This document shows, piece by piece, positions 8,109-15,508 of a stretch of 64,000 nt of DNA. Origin of the DNA: Spirosomataceae bacterium TFI 002. Lineage in GTDB: Bacteria; Bacteroidota; Bacteroidia; Cytophagales; Spirosomataceae. Positions within the stretch are counted from its first letter, which is position 1. Every line of letters starts with the position of its first letter. Below the pieces are notes generated by a model. It saw nothing but the letters and a program-made list of their open reading frames with translations, had not been told where the DNA came from and did no database searches. The stretch lies in NCBI GenBank assembly GCA_900230115.1, contig LT907983.1, positions 4,324,774 through 4,388,773 on the forward strand, given 5' to 3'. The position numbers and the translations under genes were made by a program.

Positions 8109-10128
8109 TGTCTTTACTCTTTTTTAATTTACGAATTTGCATGAAATATTGAGTCCAGTAATTTGAAAAATTAGCATCTTTAGGAGTGTTTCTTACTATC
8201 AGGTTAAAGACTCCTTTGTCATCTAGTTCTTTACCTGCATCTTTAAAAACACTTTTATTATTTTTATTGAAGAACTCTTTTAGGGAATTAATATCCGTGG
8301 CCGTTTTTAAGGCAAGTATAACTCTTGAAATTCTGCTAGATCTTATCGTTGTAATCTTACTACCACTCAAGAAGTCATTATAGGCTCTTTTAATTGCTTG
8401 ATATATGTGCTCTTGTTCTTTTATTTCTGAATCAATGGCATCTCTAATAGTTTTTAACTGAATGGGCAATTCTATCTCAGGTTTTTTCGCATTTTTAATT
8501 GGCCCCGTAGAAAGAGATGCTAGTATTTCGGTAATTTCATTTTGAGATAAAAGCTTCACTTTACCAAGCCCCATTGCTTGGAACTCTCCGATTGAAAATG
8601 AGGTAAATTGTACATTTTCCGTTTTAGATATTTTTATGATCGAGCCAGGTTTTAAAGCTGTTATTGGATCGGTAGGTGTTTTCCAGTCTGATCTATAGCT
8701 TTTGATACTTTGTTCGGCAAGTATTGCATTGTTGAAATCAAACGTAATATCAGGAAAATAAGAATTGAATGATTCAATCGAGAAATCTGGGTTTCCATCT
8801 TCATTGAGTAACACCAATGGTGTCTCAATTAACAAATAACCTGGATTATTAATTTTCTCTCTATTTATAGTTCGCGGTTCTAATTCAATTTTTATATTTC
8901 CGTACTGGGTGTATTTTGATTTACCCATTCGAGCGTTTTTAAGTCCTGCGAATTGGACATAAAACTTTTCCAATTCTTCCTGCTGCCCAGAAATAGTACC
9001 TTTGAAAACTTGCCCTGGACCTAAGGCTTCGATTGCAAAAATGTCCCCATTTCCATCATTTTCAAATGCCCTGCCAGCGGTCCTTACTGGCCTAGAAGTA
9101 TGAAAATTTCGAACTTTCTTCACTTTGAGTTTTTCCCCATTATGGAAGAATCCTCCAAGCGGTTTGGTTATGTCATTTTCATCTTTTGTAAACATGTCGT
9201 AAAAGATGGAAGGTTTACCAAGTGCATTGGGTTTGTCATACTTACTGTACTGAATATTAAGGGGAATTACAGAAGCTCCATTTTTAGTTAAAGAGCTAAA
9301 TTGGAGTTTATCTTTCAAAAAGTAATTTTCGAATGTTTCATCAGCATTTTTTGAAGATTTTAAGTACTCGCCGGCGTATAGTCCAATTAGTTTATTTCCA
9401 TTTATGACATCTCCACTTTCTATATGGAAATTATCTCCGCCACTTTCGTTGTTTATCAAAGGAGACAATAAAGTAAGCTTAACTGCGATTTCGTTGGCCT
9501 CCTTAGGCCAAGTATAATTATAATTTACTGGCTGAATTTTAAACGGATCTGATAATCTAGCTTTTACCAATCCAAGACCTCTGTTACGAGCGAGGCCTAT
9601 TCTAGTAAGGTGAAGGTTAGATCTTTTTAGAATTAACTCTTCTCCTTGGTTTAGATCAGCAATAAATTCACTTTCAAAATGGGTTACCCGGCTTGAATCC
9701 AAGACTGAAAATGTTCTTAAAGAGCCTTTTTTTGCAACACCATTCTCAATGGCCGTTCTACTAAGGGCAGTTGTGAAATATGCTCTTAGCCTTTTTATTT
9801 CTTGCAAGGTGGGTTCGTTATCAAAAAGATATGGTCTGATTGTATCTACATAGTCGGGGATATAAAAATTGGAGAAATGGAGTTTACCGAAATGGCTTCC
9901 ACTTCTGTCAGGCTTACCGTACAGAGTTGACAAAATACCGTCTCCTTTTCCCATTAATTCAAGCACTTCCATAGTACTTTCCCTACTCAACCCTTTGAAG
10001 GTTTTACCTGGTAAATATGGGAATCCAAAACTATCAAAATGAGGCTCGGAATCGTATTGTAACTCACTGCCGTTACCAGCAGGCAGAGTATGGCTTTTCA
10101 GTTCAATTTCAATTTTGTACTTATTCAT
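8101..10128 (-). CDS. Cas7-Cas5-Cas11-type fusion subunit
   Basis: 675 residues in three parts. Residues 1-195 form a Cas7-like RAMP: an acidic loop ending in PYLPGKTFKGL (37-47) and the glycine loop NRGLGLVKARL (182-192). Residues about 213-545 form a second RAMP with the Csx10/Cas5-like block GGFFHNGEKLKVKKVRNFHT (325-344) and the loop NARMGKSKYTQYGNIKI (398-414). Residues about 560-675 are helical and lysine-rich and include TTIRSSRISRVILAL, reminiscent of the Csm2/Cas11 small subunit. This order is that of the Cas7-Cas5-Cas11 fusion known from the III-D2 complex. It would form the 5'-handle end of the complex plus part of the belly. It overlaps cas10 and the Cas7-2x gene by 8 bp each. Confidence 0.72.
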   Translation of the reverse strand: MNKYKIEIELKSHTLPAGNGSELQYDSEPHFDSFGFPYLPGKTFKGLSRESTMEVLELMGKGDGILSTLYGKPDRSGSHFGKLHFSNFYIPDYVDTIRPYLFDNEPTLQEIKRLRAYFTTALSRTAIENGVAKKGSLRTFSVLDSSRVTHFESEFIADLNQGEELILKRSNLHLTRIGLARNRGLGLVKARLSDPFKIQPVNYNYTWPKEANEIAVKLTLLSPLINNESGGDNFHIESGDVINGNKLIGLYAGEYLKSSKNADETFENYFLKDKLQFSSLTKNGASVIPLNIQYSKYDKPNALGKPSIFYDMFTKDENDITKPLGGFFHNGEKLKVKKVRNFHTSRPVRTAGRAFENDGNGDIFAIEALGPGQVFKGTISGQQEELEKFYVQFAGLKNARMGKSKYTQYGNIKIELEPRTINREKINNPGYLLIETPLVLLNEDGNPDFSIESFNSYFPDITFDFNNAILAEQSIKSYRSDWKTPTDPITALKPGSIIKISKTENVQFTSFSIGEFQAMGLGKVKLLSQNEITEILASLSTGPIKNAKKPEIELPIQLKTIRDAIDSEIKEQEHIYQAIKRAYNDFLSGSKITTIRSSRISRVILALKTATDINSLKEFFNKNNKSVFKDAGKELDDKGVFNLIVRNTPKDANFSNYWTQYFMQIRKLKKSKDNG

Positions 10129-11593
10129 CTTTCTTGTGTAAATAAAAGTCTAAAAGTTCTATACAATCAAAGCTGTAATCTGTAAAAAAACTGTCTGTTT
10201 TTGACACCGCATTTTCTTTGAATCCATTTATGATTTCCGCTTTTATTTTGTTTTGAAGCTGCGTATCCCAAAAAACTGCCTTTGCAGCATAAATCTTGTT
10301 TTTGGAAAGCTCCGCACTTAGGCTTTTCGATTTTATAAGTGTTTCTTCAAACTCTGAGGACTTATCAGGGCTCAAATGCATGTAAGGCTTGGCACTTATT
10401 TGGTCACCATTTTCATTATAATACAAATCAAGAATGTCTTCACTGATCATTTCTGGTGTAATTGCGTAAGTTAACCATGAAGTGTTTTTTTTATCCCTAG
10501 AGACATTTTTGCCTCTGCTTGCAAGCAATTCGGCAATTTCATAGGCTTTGTGCAGGGGTTGATGCTTTTTACATACCAGAATTCCCGCACAAGTATGTAA
10601 GGGTTCCTTGTCAGAAGCCAAAATTTCTATATACCTCTTGGCATAATGAATTGCCAACATGCCATGACATACAAATGTAATGTCGTCTCCAGCATTGATA
10701 ATTGGGCGAAAAGGCAGGATTTTTTTGCCATGTTTCTCCACTAGCTCTATTTCATACTTGTCACTACTAAAGTCTAGACATATTTCGAGTAATAGAGTAT
10801 TTAAGGCATTCTCCAACTTGACATTGGTGCTTGCAGATAGCTTTCTTAGCTCCTCGAGAGATTCGCATTCTTTGAATTTTTGTCCTAAACCGTTACCATC
10901 CAAATGTATTACACCTATGTAACCTTTGTCTTCTGACCCATTTAGGTCATCAATCTCCAAGCTCAAGGCGAATTCCTTTAAGAATTCATTTTCAGAACCT
11001 AAGTAGTCAGCTAAACTTGCTTTTTCCGATGCGGCAAGTTTAGCTTCAATCTCTTTTGATACCCATTTTTGAATTCCATGATTATAGGTATTCGCAGAAC
11101 CTTCAGAAATACTACAAGTATCTTCAAAGCCCCAACCCTTCACATTATTAATGCCAAGATGAAGCATTTCAATTTCTTTCGACTTAAGATGAAGCCTATT
11201 CATCGAGTTTGAGAAATCTTCAATTTTAAAATCTTCCAGAAGTGTGCATACGCATTTCAAGCCTCTAAACTCCTCAAGAATATGAAGTGAGTATTGTGCA
11301 ATGAATTGTTTTGCTTTATTTACTTCTTTAAAGAAAACTAGGGCATTCCCACCCCCAACAAATCCAATCGATATTGATTGGTCTTCTTGAAATATTTGAT
11401 TTGGTTTTTCTCTCCAAATATCTTCAAGAAGGTTGGATTCATACTCTTTAAGAATTTTATACAGAGACTCCTTTAATGCTTTTTTTTGCAAAATAAGTGA
11501 AGCTCCTATATGTGTTTTTAGTTTGTTACTACCAAAAATATAGTTCTGTTTCCCTTTAAAGTCAATAAGTAGAGCATTCGTTTTTTTAGTCAT
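10121..11593 (-). CDS. cas10: Cas10, type III large subunit with cyclase palm, no HD domain
   Basis: 490 residues, short for Cas10 because there is no N-terminal HD nuclease. The first palm begins at once (DFKGKQNYIFGSNKL, 11-25) with GGGNALVFF at 80-88. The second palm has HLDGNGLGQKF (230-240) and the catalytic motif AGDD at 301-304 in place of GGDD. Only the first glycine differs, so both metal-binding Asp residues are kept and synthesis of cyclic oligoadenylate is likely. First gene of the effector operon, with an 188-bp divergent promoter region upstream. The missing HD domain implies no DNA cleavage by this subunit, leaving target-RNA cutting by Cas7 and second-messenger signalling to the SAVED-like membrane protein. 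Confidence 0.9.
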   Translation of the reverse strand: MTKKTNALLIDFKGKQNYIFGSNKLKTHIGASLILQKKALKESLYKILKEYESNLLEDIWREKPNQIFQEDQSISIGFVGGGNALVFFKEVNKAKQFIAQYSLHILEEFRGLKCVCTLLEDFKIEDFSNSMNRLHLKSKEIEMLHLGINNVKGWGFEDTCSISEGSANTYNHGIQKWVSKEIEAKLAASEKASLADYLGSENEFLKEFALSLEIDDLNGSEDKGYIGVIHLDGNGLGQKFKECESLEELRKLSASTNVKLENALNTLLLEICLDFSSDKYEIELVEKHGKKILPFRPIINAGDDITFVCHGMLAIHYAKRYIEILASDKEPLHTCAGILVCKKHQPLHKAYEIAELLASRGKNVSRDKKNTSWLTYAITPEMISEDILDLYYNENGDQISAKPYMHLSPDKSSEFEETLIKSKSLSAELSKNKIYAAKAVFWDTQLQNKIKAEIINGFKENAVSKTDSFFTDYSFDCIELLDFYLHKKDE

Positions 11594-11781
11594 AAATGGG
11601 TTAATAGATCAAATTGCCAGAAAAACTCAAAAAAATAGTTTTGAAATTTATAAAAACTATTTGATCCACTAAAATAGATAATGTTTGTTTTGATTAATGA
11701 AGGACCATCCTTCATTACGAAGTAGTTTTATGAATTAGATTGCGGTATGAATTATTTTAAACTTTAAAGGGGAATTTATAT
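11594..11781. promoter_or_regulatory. Divergent promoter region with three inverted repeats
   Basis: Separates cas10 (left) from the membrane-protein gene (right). It contains nested inverted repeats GATCAAAT (11607-11614) with ATTTGATC (11659-11666), and AAATAGTTTT (11633-11642) with AAAACTATTT (11653-11662). It also has a perfect 19-bp palindrome ATGAAGGA-CCA-TCCTTCAT at 11697-11715. These look like operator sites for one or two dimeric regulators. No regulator gene is next to them. Confidence 0.55.
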
Positions 11782-13206
11782 ATGGATACTGATTTAAGAA
11801 ATCTTTTTGACCAATTGGGGATTGATGGGTCAGGGTACTTCATGAACGAAAAAGGACAAATAATGAAGGTCGGACTTGTAAATACCTTTACTGGAATTTA
11901 CAAAGATGTTGATGGTAGGTTTAAAAAAGAAGGCTTCATTTTCGACGAAAGTCTGGGTTTATTTCAAAATAGCAAAGGTGAGTTTCTAAATGAAGGTTTT
12001 ATTGTAGATGACGATACTGGGATTTATCAAAATGAAAAAGGTGAATTTGTTAAAAAAGGATTAATAGACACTCTAACAGGCTTTAGTCAAAATAAAAATG
12101 GTGACTATAGAGGGCGATTCAAAAGAGATAATCCAAATTCCAATAGTGATTCAGAGTCCGATGGATTGGTTAAGTTAATAATTTATGGTGTTGGGGGATG
12201 TTTTGTTTTGGCTTTGGCCTTAATGGCATTATATATTCTGTTTTTAATATCTCCCCTTGCTTTGTTAGTCTACTATTTAATTACAAAACGGAATCATTGG
12301 GTGTGGCCTTTATTATCTTTCATCTTGGCGACTTTTCTCGCTTATACAATATTGGACCCATCCGGTTTACTTTCCTCAGGCCCATTTAAGATAAACAGTG
12401 ATTCTGATTCAACTTTATATTTATCAATGTTTTATATCCTTGTAGCTATATCAAGTGCCTTGTTGTATCTTGAAAAGCATACATTAGATCATTTTCCGCA
12501 GGATGATGAATATGGAAACTTTTTTATAAGGAAAGGTAAAGTTGAAAGAAGGCCATACTTTTTGGGTTTAGGAGCGGTCTTAATTTTAATTACATTTTTG
12601 TGTTTTAATATAAATCTTACTGGGAGTCCAAATTGGGTAAGTGGAGAAATGATTAATATTACAACGGGAGTAAATATAAGAGAAATGGATAGTTCAAGTT
12701 CTCGTAAAATTGGAAGTCTTGCAGCTGGATCACAAGTTGAATTTTTAGAAAGAGGTTCTTCAGAAACTATTAAAAATAAGAGTGATTTTTGGTATAAAAT
12801 CAGATCTAGCGATGGCCTAATAGGGTATGTTTTTGGAGCTTTTACTACTTTGGGACAAATTAAAAAAGAAGAAACGTCAATTTACAATGATATAGCAACA
12901 GAAGAGAAAAAGCCATGGGGTGCCATTGACTACATACATCAAAGAATTTTTGATAGATGGAAATGCATTGTTGGCGACAAAGTAATTGAACTTAATTTAT
13001 ACGAGAATAAAAGTTTTAAGCTCGACGACTTTAATACTGAATTAAATAAATGGGAGGAATTGACTGGAACTTTTGAGTACACAAGTGAAAAATTAATCTT
13101 GAACTATAATGATAGAAAATCACAAACCTTCTCGATACTTTTTGACCCTTCTAGCCCTGATGACGACAAAATTAGTAAAGGAGAATATGTTTTTGGTAGG
13201 TTCTGA
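11782..13206 (+). CDS. Multi-pass membrane protein with N-terminal repeats and extracytoplasmic SH3-like domain
   Basis: 474 residues, not recognised as a known family. Residues about 16-113 are four to five repeats of roughly 22 residues with the pattern G-[IL]-[FY]-x-[ND]-x-[KN]-G-[DEQR]-[FIY]; clear copies lie near 38-47, 60-69 and 82-91. Four to five hydrophobic segments lie at about 129-168, 172-190, 210-230 and 258-278. After them an SH3_3-like domain (about 290-355: TTGVNIREMDSSSSRKIGSL ... DFWYKIR ... GYVFGAF) and a C-terminal beta-rich region of about 90 residues follow. An A/G-rich RBS (AAAGGGG) precedes the ATG. Divergent from cas10 and sharing its operator-like region, it could be co-regulated with the CRISPR effector, but a link is unproven. 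Confidence 0.6.
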   Translation: MDTDLRNLFDQLGIDGSGYFMNEKGQIMKVGLVNTFTGIYKDVDGRFKKEGFIFDESLGLFQNSKGEFLNEGFIVDDDTGIYQNEKGEFVKKGLIDTLTGFSQNKNGDYRGRFKRDNPNSNSDSESDGLVKLIIYGVGGCFVLALALMALYILFLISPLALLVYYLITKRNHWVWPLLSFILATFLAYTILDPSGLLSSGPFKINSDSDSTLYLSMFYILVAISSALLYLEKHTLDHFPQDDEYGNFFIRKGKVERRPYFLGLGAVLILITFLCFNINLTGSPNWVSGEMINITTGVNIREMDSSSSRKIGSLAAGSQVEFLERGSSETIKNKSDFWYKIRSSDGLIGYVFGAFTTLGQIKKEETSIYNDIATEEKKPWGAIDYIHQRIFDRWKCIVGDKVIELNLYENKSFKLDDFNTELNKWEELTGTFEYTSEKLILNYNDRKSQTFSILFDPSSPDDDKISKGEYVFGRF

Positions 13207-13417
13207 TCAGTAGATGGCTTTGTTTAATGGTCAAAAATTAGGTTTAGTTGCAATTCAGCCTTTTAACTTTTTTTTTGAAGAATTCAATTTCGATTATATA
13301 CCATCTCATGTTAATCTCAGCCTTTACCCACATCGATTCGAAAGCTGAGTTCCATCGAGACGCTGGATTCATCATTGGATATAATCTAAATTTTAGGTAA
13401 TCGAAAACTCAAAAAAT

Positions 13418-13443
13418 AGCAACATACTTAGTTGCTTTTTTTT
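13418..13443 (+). terminator. Rho-independent terminator
   Basis: AGCAAC, 7-nt loop, GTTGCT, followed by eight T residues. Lies about 210 bp after the membrane-protein stop. The rest of the gap 13207-13507 shows no gene. Confidence 0.7.
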
Positions 13444-13507
13444 GCATGCATTATTGATGGAATACTTTCTTTCAGATTCAATTTGAATCAATTAAATAGT
13501 AATTTCT

Positions 13508-13822
13508 TCAATCTAAATACGAATTTGTATTTTCGTCACCCACGTTTTCATTACTTGCCTCCAATTCCATCAATTTAGATTTGACCAAGGGCCAAAGCCA
13601 ATAAATCAAAAAACCTCCGAATAAAAAAATAAGTAACCATAACCAAAAATAAGTAGACTTACTTCCAGTTGAAGGTGTTGAGTCAGTGTAGTAGGGTTTT
13701 GATTGATAATAGTTTGAAGGGTATAATTGCTGAGTAGCTTGAGGCCTTTCCTCATACTTTGTTTCTAGTTGTGTAAAGCTATTGTCTGATTTTAAAAATG
13801 GGTTGCAAGTGTATTCTATCAT
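13508..13822 (-). CDS. Small single-pass membrane protein
   Basis: 104 residues, not recognised. A polar, Tyr/Ser/Pro-rich N-terminal half is followed by one strong transmembrane helix (about 59-78, FWLWLLIFLFGGFLIYWLW) and an acidic tail. It is the third of three closely spaced minus-strand genes (5 bp after the 121-aa gene), suggesting an operon with the RHH-like and HTH genes upstream, which in turn sit next to the integrase end of the element. Function unknown. Confidence 0.5.
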   Translation of the reverse strand: MIEYTCNPFLKSDNSFTQLETKYEERPQATQQLYPSNYYQSKPYYTDSTPSTGSKSTYFWLWLLIFLFGGFLIYWLWPLVKSKLMELEASNENVGDENTNSYLD

Positions 13823-13827
13823 TGGAT

Positions 13828-14193
13828 TTAGATTTTAAGGGTATTGATAATAACTGTATAAATGTCTTGAATGGTGTCAATATGTAGTTTATGTTCCTTG
13901 CCATTATTGTCGGTGAAGGAGATCTGTTTTCCTTTATTGATATTAAATAGATGTCTTAATGTTTTATTTTCGTAGAAATTGACTTTTCTTTTTAGCTCTT
14001 GACAATGTTTCGATTCATTTCTATTTTCCAAGATAATTTCTGAATACTCAGAAAGAGTTAAGCCTAACTTCTGTGCTTCGATTACAAGCTCCATTTTGAG
14101 CCTAGGTTCTCCTTTTATACCAATGTTTACTTTTGTACGAGATTCTTCTATTGCTTGATAGTCTATCGGTTTTCCTTTGCTATTATTACTCAT
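13828..14193 (-). CDS. Small protein with ribbon-helix-helix-like segment
   Basis: 121 residues. The segment RTKVNIGIKGEPRLKMELVIEAQKLGLTLSEYSEIIL (about 19-55) has the strand-helix-helix pattern and spacing of ribbon-helix-helix DNA-binding proteins. Small RHH proteins in Bacteroidota mobile elements often serve as mobilisation accessory factors or repressors. A short coiled stretch and a beta-rich tail follow. It sits 8 bp downstream of the HTH gene. The DNA-binding call is tentative. Confidence 0.45.
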   Translation of the reverse strand: MSNNSKGKPIDYQAIEESRTKVNIGIKGEPRLKMELVIEAQKLGLTLSEYSEIILENRNESKHCQELKRKVNFYENKTLRHLFNINKGKQISFTDNNGKEHKLHIDTIQDIYTVIINTLKI

Positions 14194-14201
14194 TTTTTAG
14201 A

Positions 14202-14495
14202 TCAATTTTCGTTTTCGATTTCTTTTTTTGTGGACTTTCTGTTTTGTTTTACCCATTCCAACAATTCTTCTTTGTCGAATACAAGCCTTCTACCAAGTTT
14301 AATAAATGGGATGGTTCTTTTTGAAGTAAATTGATAAATAGTGTTTTGGGGTATTCCCAAGAATACCGCTGCTTCCTCAATAGACAATAGTTTCTTCTCC
14401 TTCACTTTTGGTTCATTTCGAGAATTACTTACAGCTTCTTGGATCAAACTTTTCAGCTCCTCTACTGTAATTGCTATGACTATACTTGTGTTCAT
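14202..14495 (-). CDS. Excisionase-type helix-turn-helix protein
   Basis: 97 residues. Residues about 36-88 match the MerR-like/HTH_17 fold used by excisionases and element regulators: LLSIEEAAVFLGIPQNTIYQ, then the wing TIPFIKLGRRLVFDKEELLEWV. The N-terminal 35 residues are acidic and helical. It lies about 1 kb from the integrase and next to a repeat-dense non-coding stretch containing 10-bp phased repeats that begin 55 bp upstream of its start. Likely role: recombination directionality factor or transcriptional regulator of the element. Confidence 0.72.
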   Translation of the reverse strand: MNTSIVIAITVEELKSLIQEAVSNSRNEPKVKEKKLLSIEEAAVFLGIPQNTIYQFTSKRTIPFIKLGRRLVFDKEELLEWVKQNRKSTKKEIENEN

Positions 14496-14550
14496 GTTTT
14501 TGTCTCAATAATAATTTCAAATTAAATGCATTCGGTTTGGAGTGGTTATT

Positions 14551-14600
14551 CAAATCCTTTCAAATCGGCCCAAATCCTCCCAAATCCATCCATATCCAAC
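14551..14600. repeat. Five 10-bp phased repeats (iteron-like)
   Basis: CAAATC begins at exactly 14551, 14561, 14571 and 14581, and a variant CATATC at 14591. The units read CAAATCCTTT, CAAATCGGCC, CAAATCCTCC, CAAATCCATC and CATATCCAAC. A 10-bp period puts every copy on the same helix face, as in cooperative binding sites of regulators, Xis proteins or replication initiators. Located just upstream of the HTH gene. Confidence 0.75.
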
Positions 14601-14733
14601 TTGGCTCTTTCGATTATCATTTTAATAGTTGAATCCTATTGATTATTTATAACTGTTGTTAATTCCTAATCTTTCAGTACACGAAATTGAAGTTTTTACA
14701 GTTTTGATTTGAATACTTTTCCTTAGATCAATG

Positions 14734-14777
14734 TCACTTTTCTTCACTTTTTAGTCAGAAATCTTCACTTTTCTTCA
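14734..14777. repeat. 13-bp direct repeat pair
   Basis: TCACTTTTCTTCA occurs at 14734-14746 and 14765-14777, start-to-start 31 bp (about three helical turns). It lies within the non-coding stretch between the HTH gene and the integrase. Confidence 0.55.
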
Positions 14778-14943
14778 GACTTTCGGCAAAGGTGTTTAGA
14801 ATTAAGTTTATCGCTAGCAAGTAAAAACATGTCACAGTTGAAATTATTCAACCGAGTTATTAGAGGTTTAATGTTATTGTCAGAAGAACCTTTAGCAATG
14901 GATCAATAAGATAATACTGGCCAATAATGATTGAAAAACCTTT

Positions 14944-14977
14944 AGCGAAACGCATGTGTTTCACCACTTGTTTCGCT
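14944..14977. repeat. Inverted repeat
   Basis: AGCGAAAC (14944-14951) and GTTTCGCT (14970-14977) are perfect complements with an 18-nt spacer. There is no T-tract, so it is less likely a terminator than a binding site or an origin hairpin. Confidence 0.5.
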
Positions 14978-15009
14978 TAAATATACTGTCATTTAGCTAT
15001 GATAATATG

Positions 15010-15084
15010 GGTTAACCGGAAATGTCAAAGATGCTCGTTACGCCCCCGTTACGGCAGATTAACCATGGTTAACCAAGGTTAACC
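15010..15084. repeat. Palindromic GGTTAACC repeats, three in 10-bp phase
   Basis: GGTTAACC lies at 15010-15017, 15067-15074 and 15077-15084, with a one-base variant GATTAACC at 15057-15064. The last three start exactly 10 bp apart. Likely arm-type integrase/Xis sites, an operator array or an origin component. Confidence 0.7.
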
Positions 15085-15102
15085 ATGAAGTGTAACATAT
15101 TA

Positions 15103-15464
15103 TCGTAACAGGAAAACCTTACCAGACTTCATCATGGTGTCTAGCTTGAGGTTGTAGACGTATTCGCCGTAGGGTAGAGGCTTGCCTTTGTAGTTTCCAT
15201 GCCATTGTTTAGAAGGTGAGTCAGTTTCAAAAACTGTTTCACCCCATCGGTTGTAGATGCTTAATAAGTAACTGGAAGTAGGAGATGTATTTAAATTGAA
15301 AATCTCCCATGTGGGATTGTATGAATCGCTATTTGGCGTAAAAGCAGTTGGCATAAAAACTGCTGTACTCGAAGCCCCACCACAAGATGGCCCAAAGCAG
15401 CTTCATACTTATCCGACGTACTTGAGCAGTTGTTTTCTGAAATTTGTTATTGGTAGTTTCCAAT
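15103..15464 (-). pseudogene. Duplicated, frameshifted C-terminal fragment of a T9SS cargo gene
   Basis: About 362 bp that closely matches the 3' end of the T9SS gene at 17059-17420 (offset 1955-1956 bp, visibly above 90% identical). The frame from 15354 down encodes the sorting-domain end (FNLNTSPTSSYLLSIYNRWGE ... KSGKVFLLR minus a few residues), but upstream a 1-bp deletion around 15400 relative to the intact copy breaks the frame, and homology stops at about 15464. There is no signal peptide or start. Two copies therefore flank the integrase and the tRNA-Arg fragment. It is probably the remnant of a second such gene or of a duplication during element movement. Confidence 0.8.
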
Positions 15465-15508
15465 GTTATATTGACCAGTTTCCACCCAATAAGCTTTAAG
15501 CTAATTTC

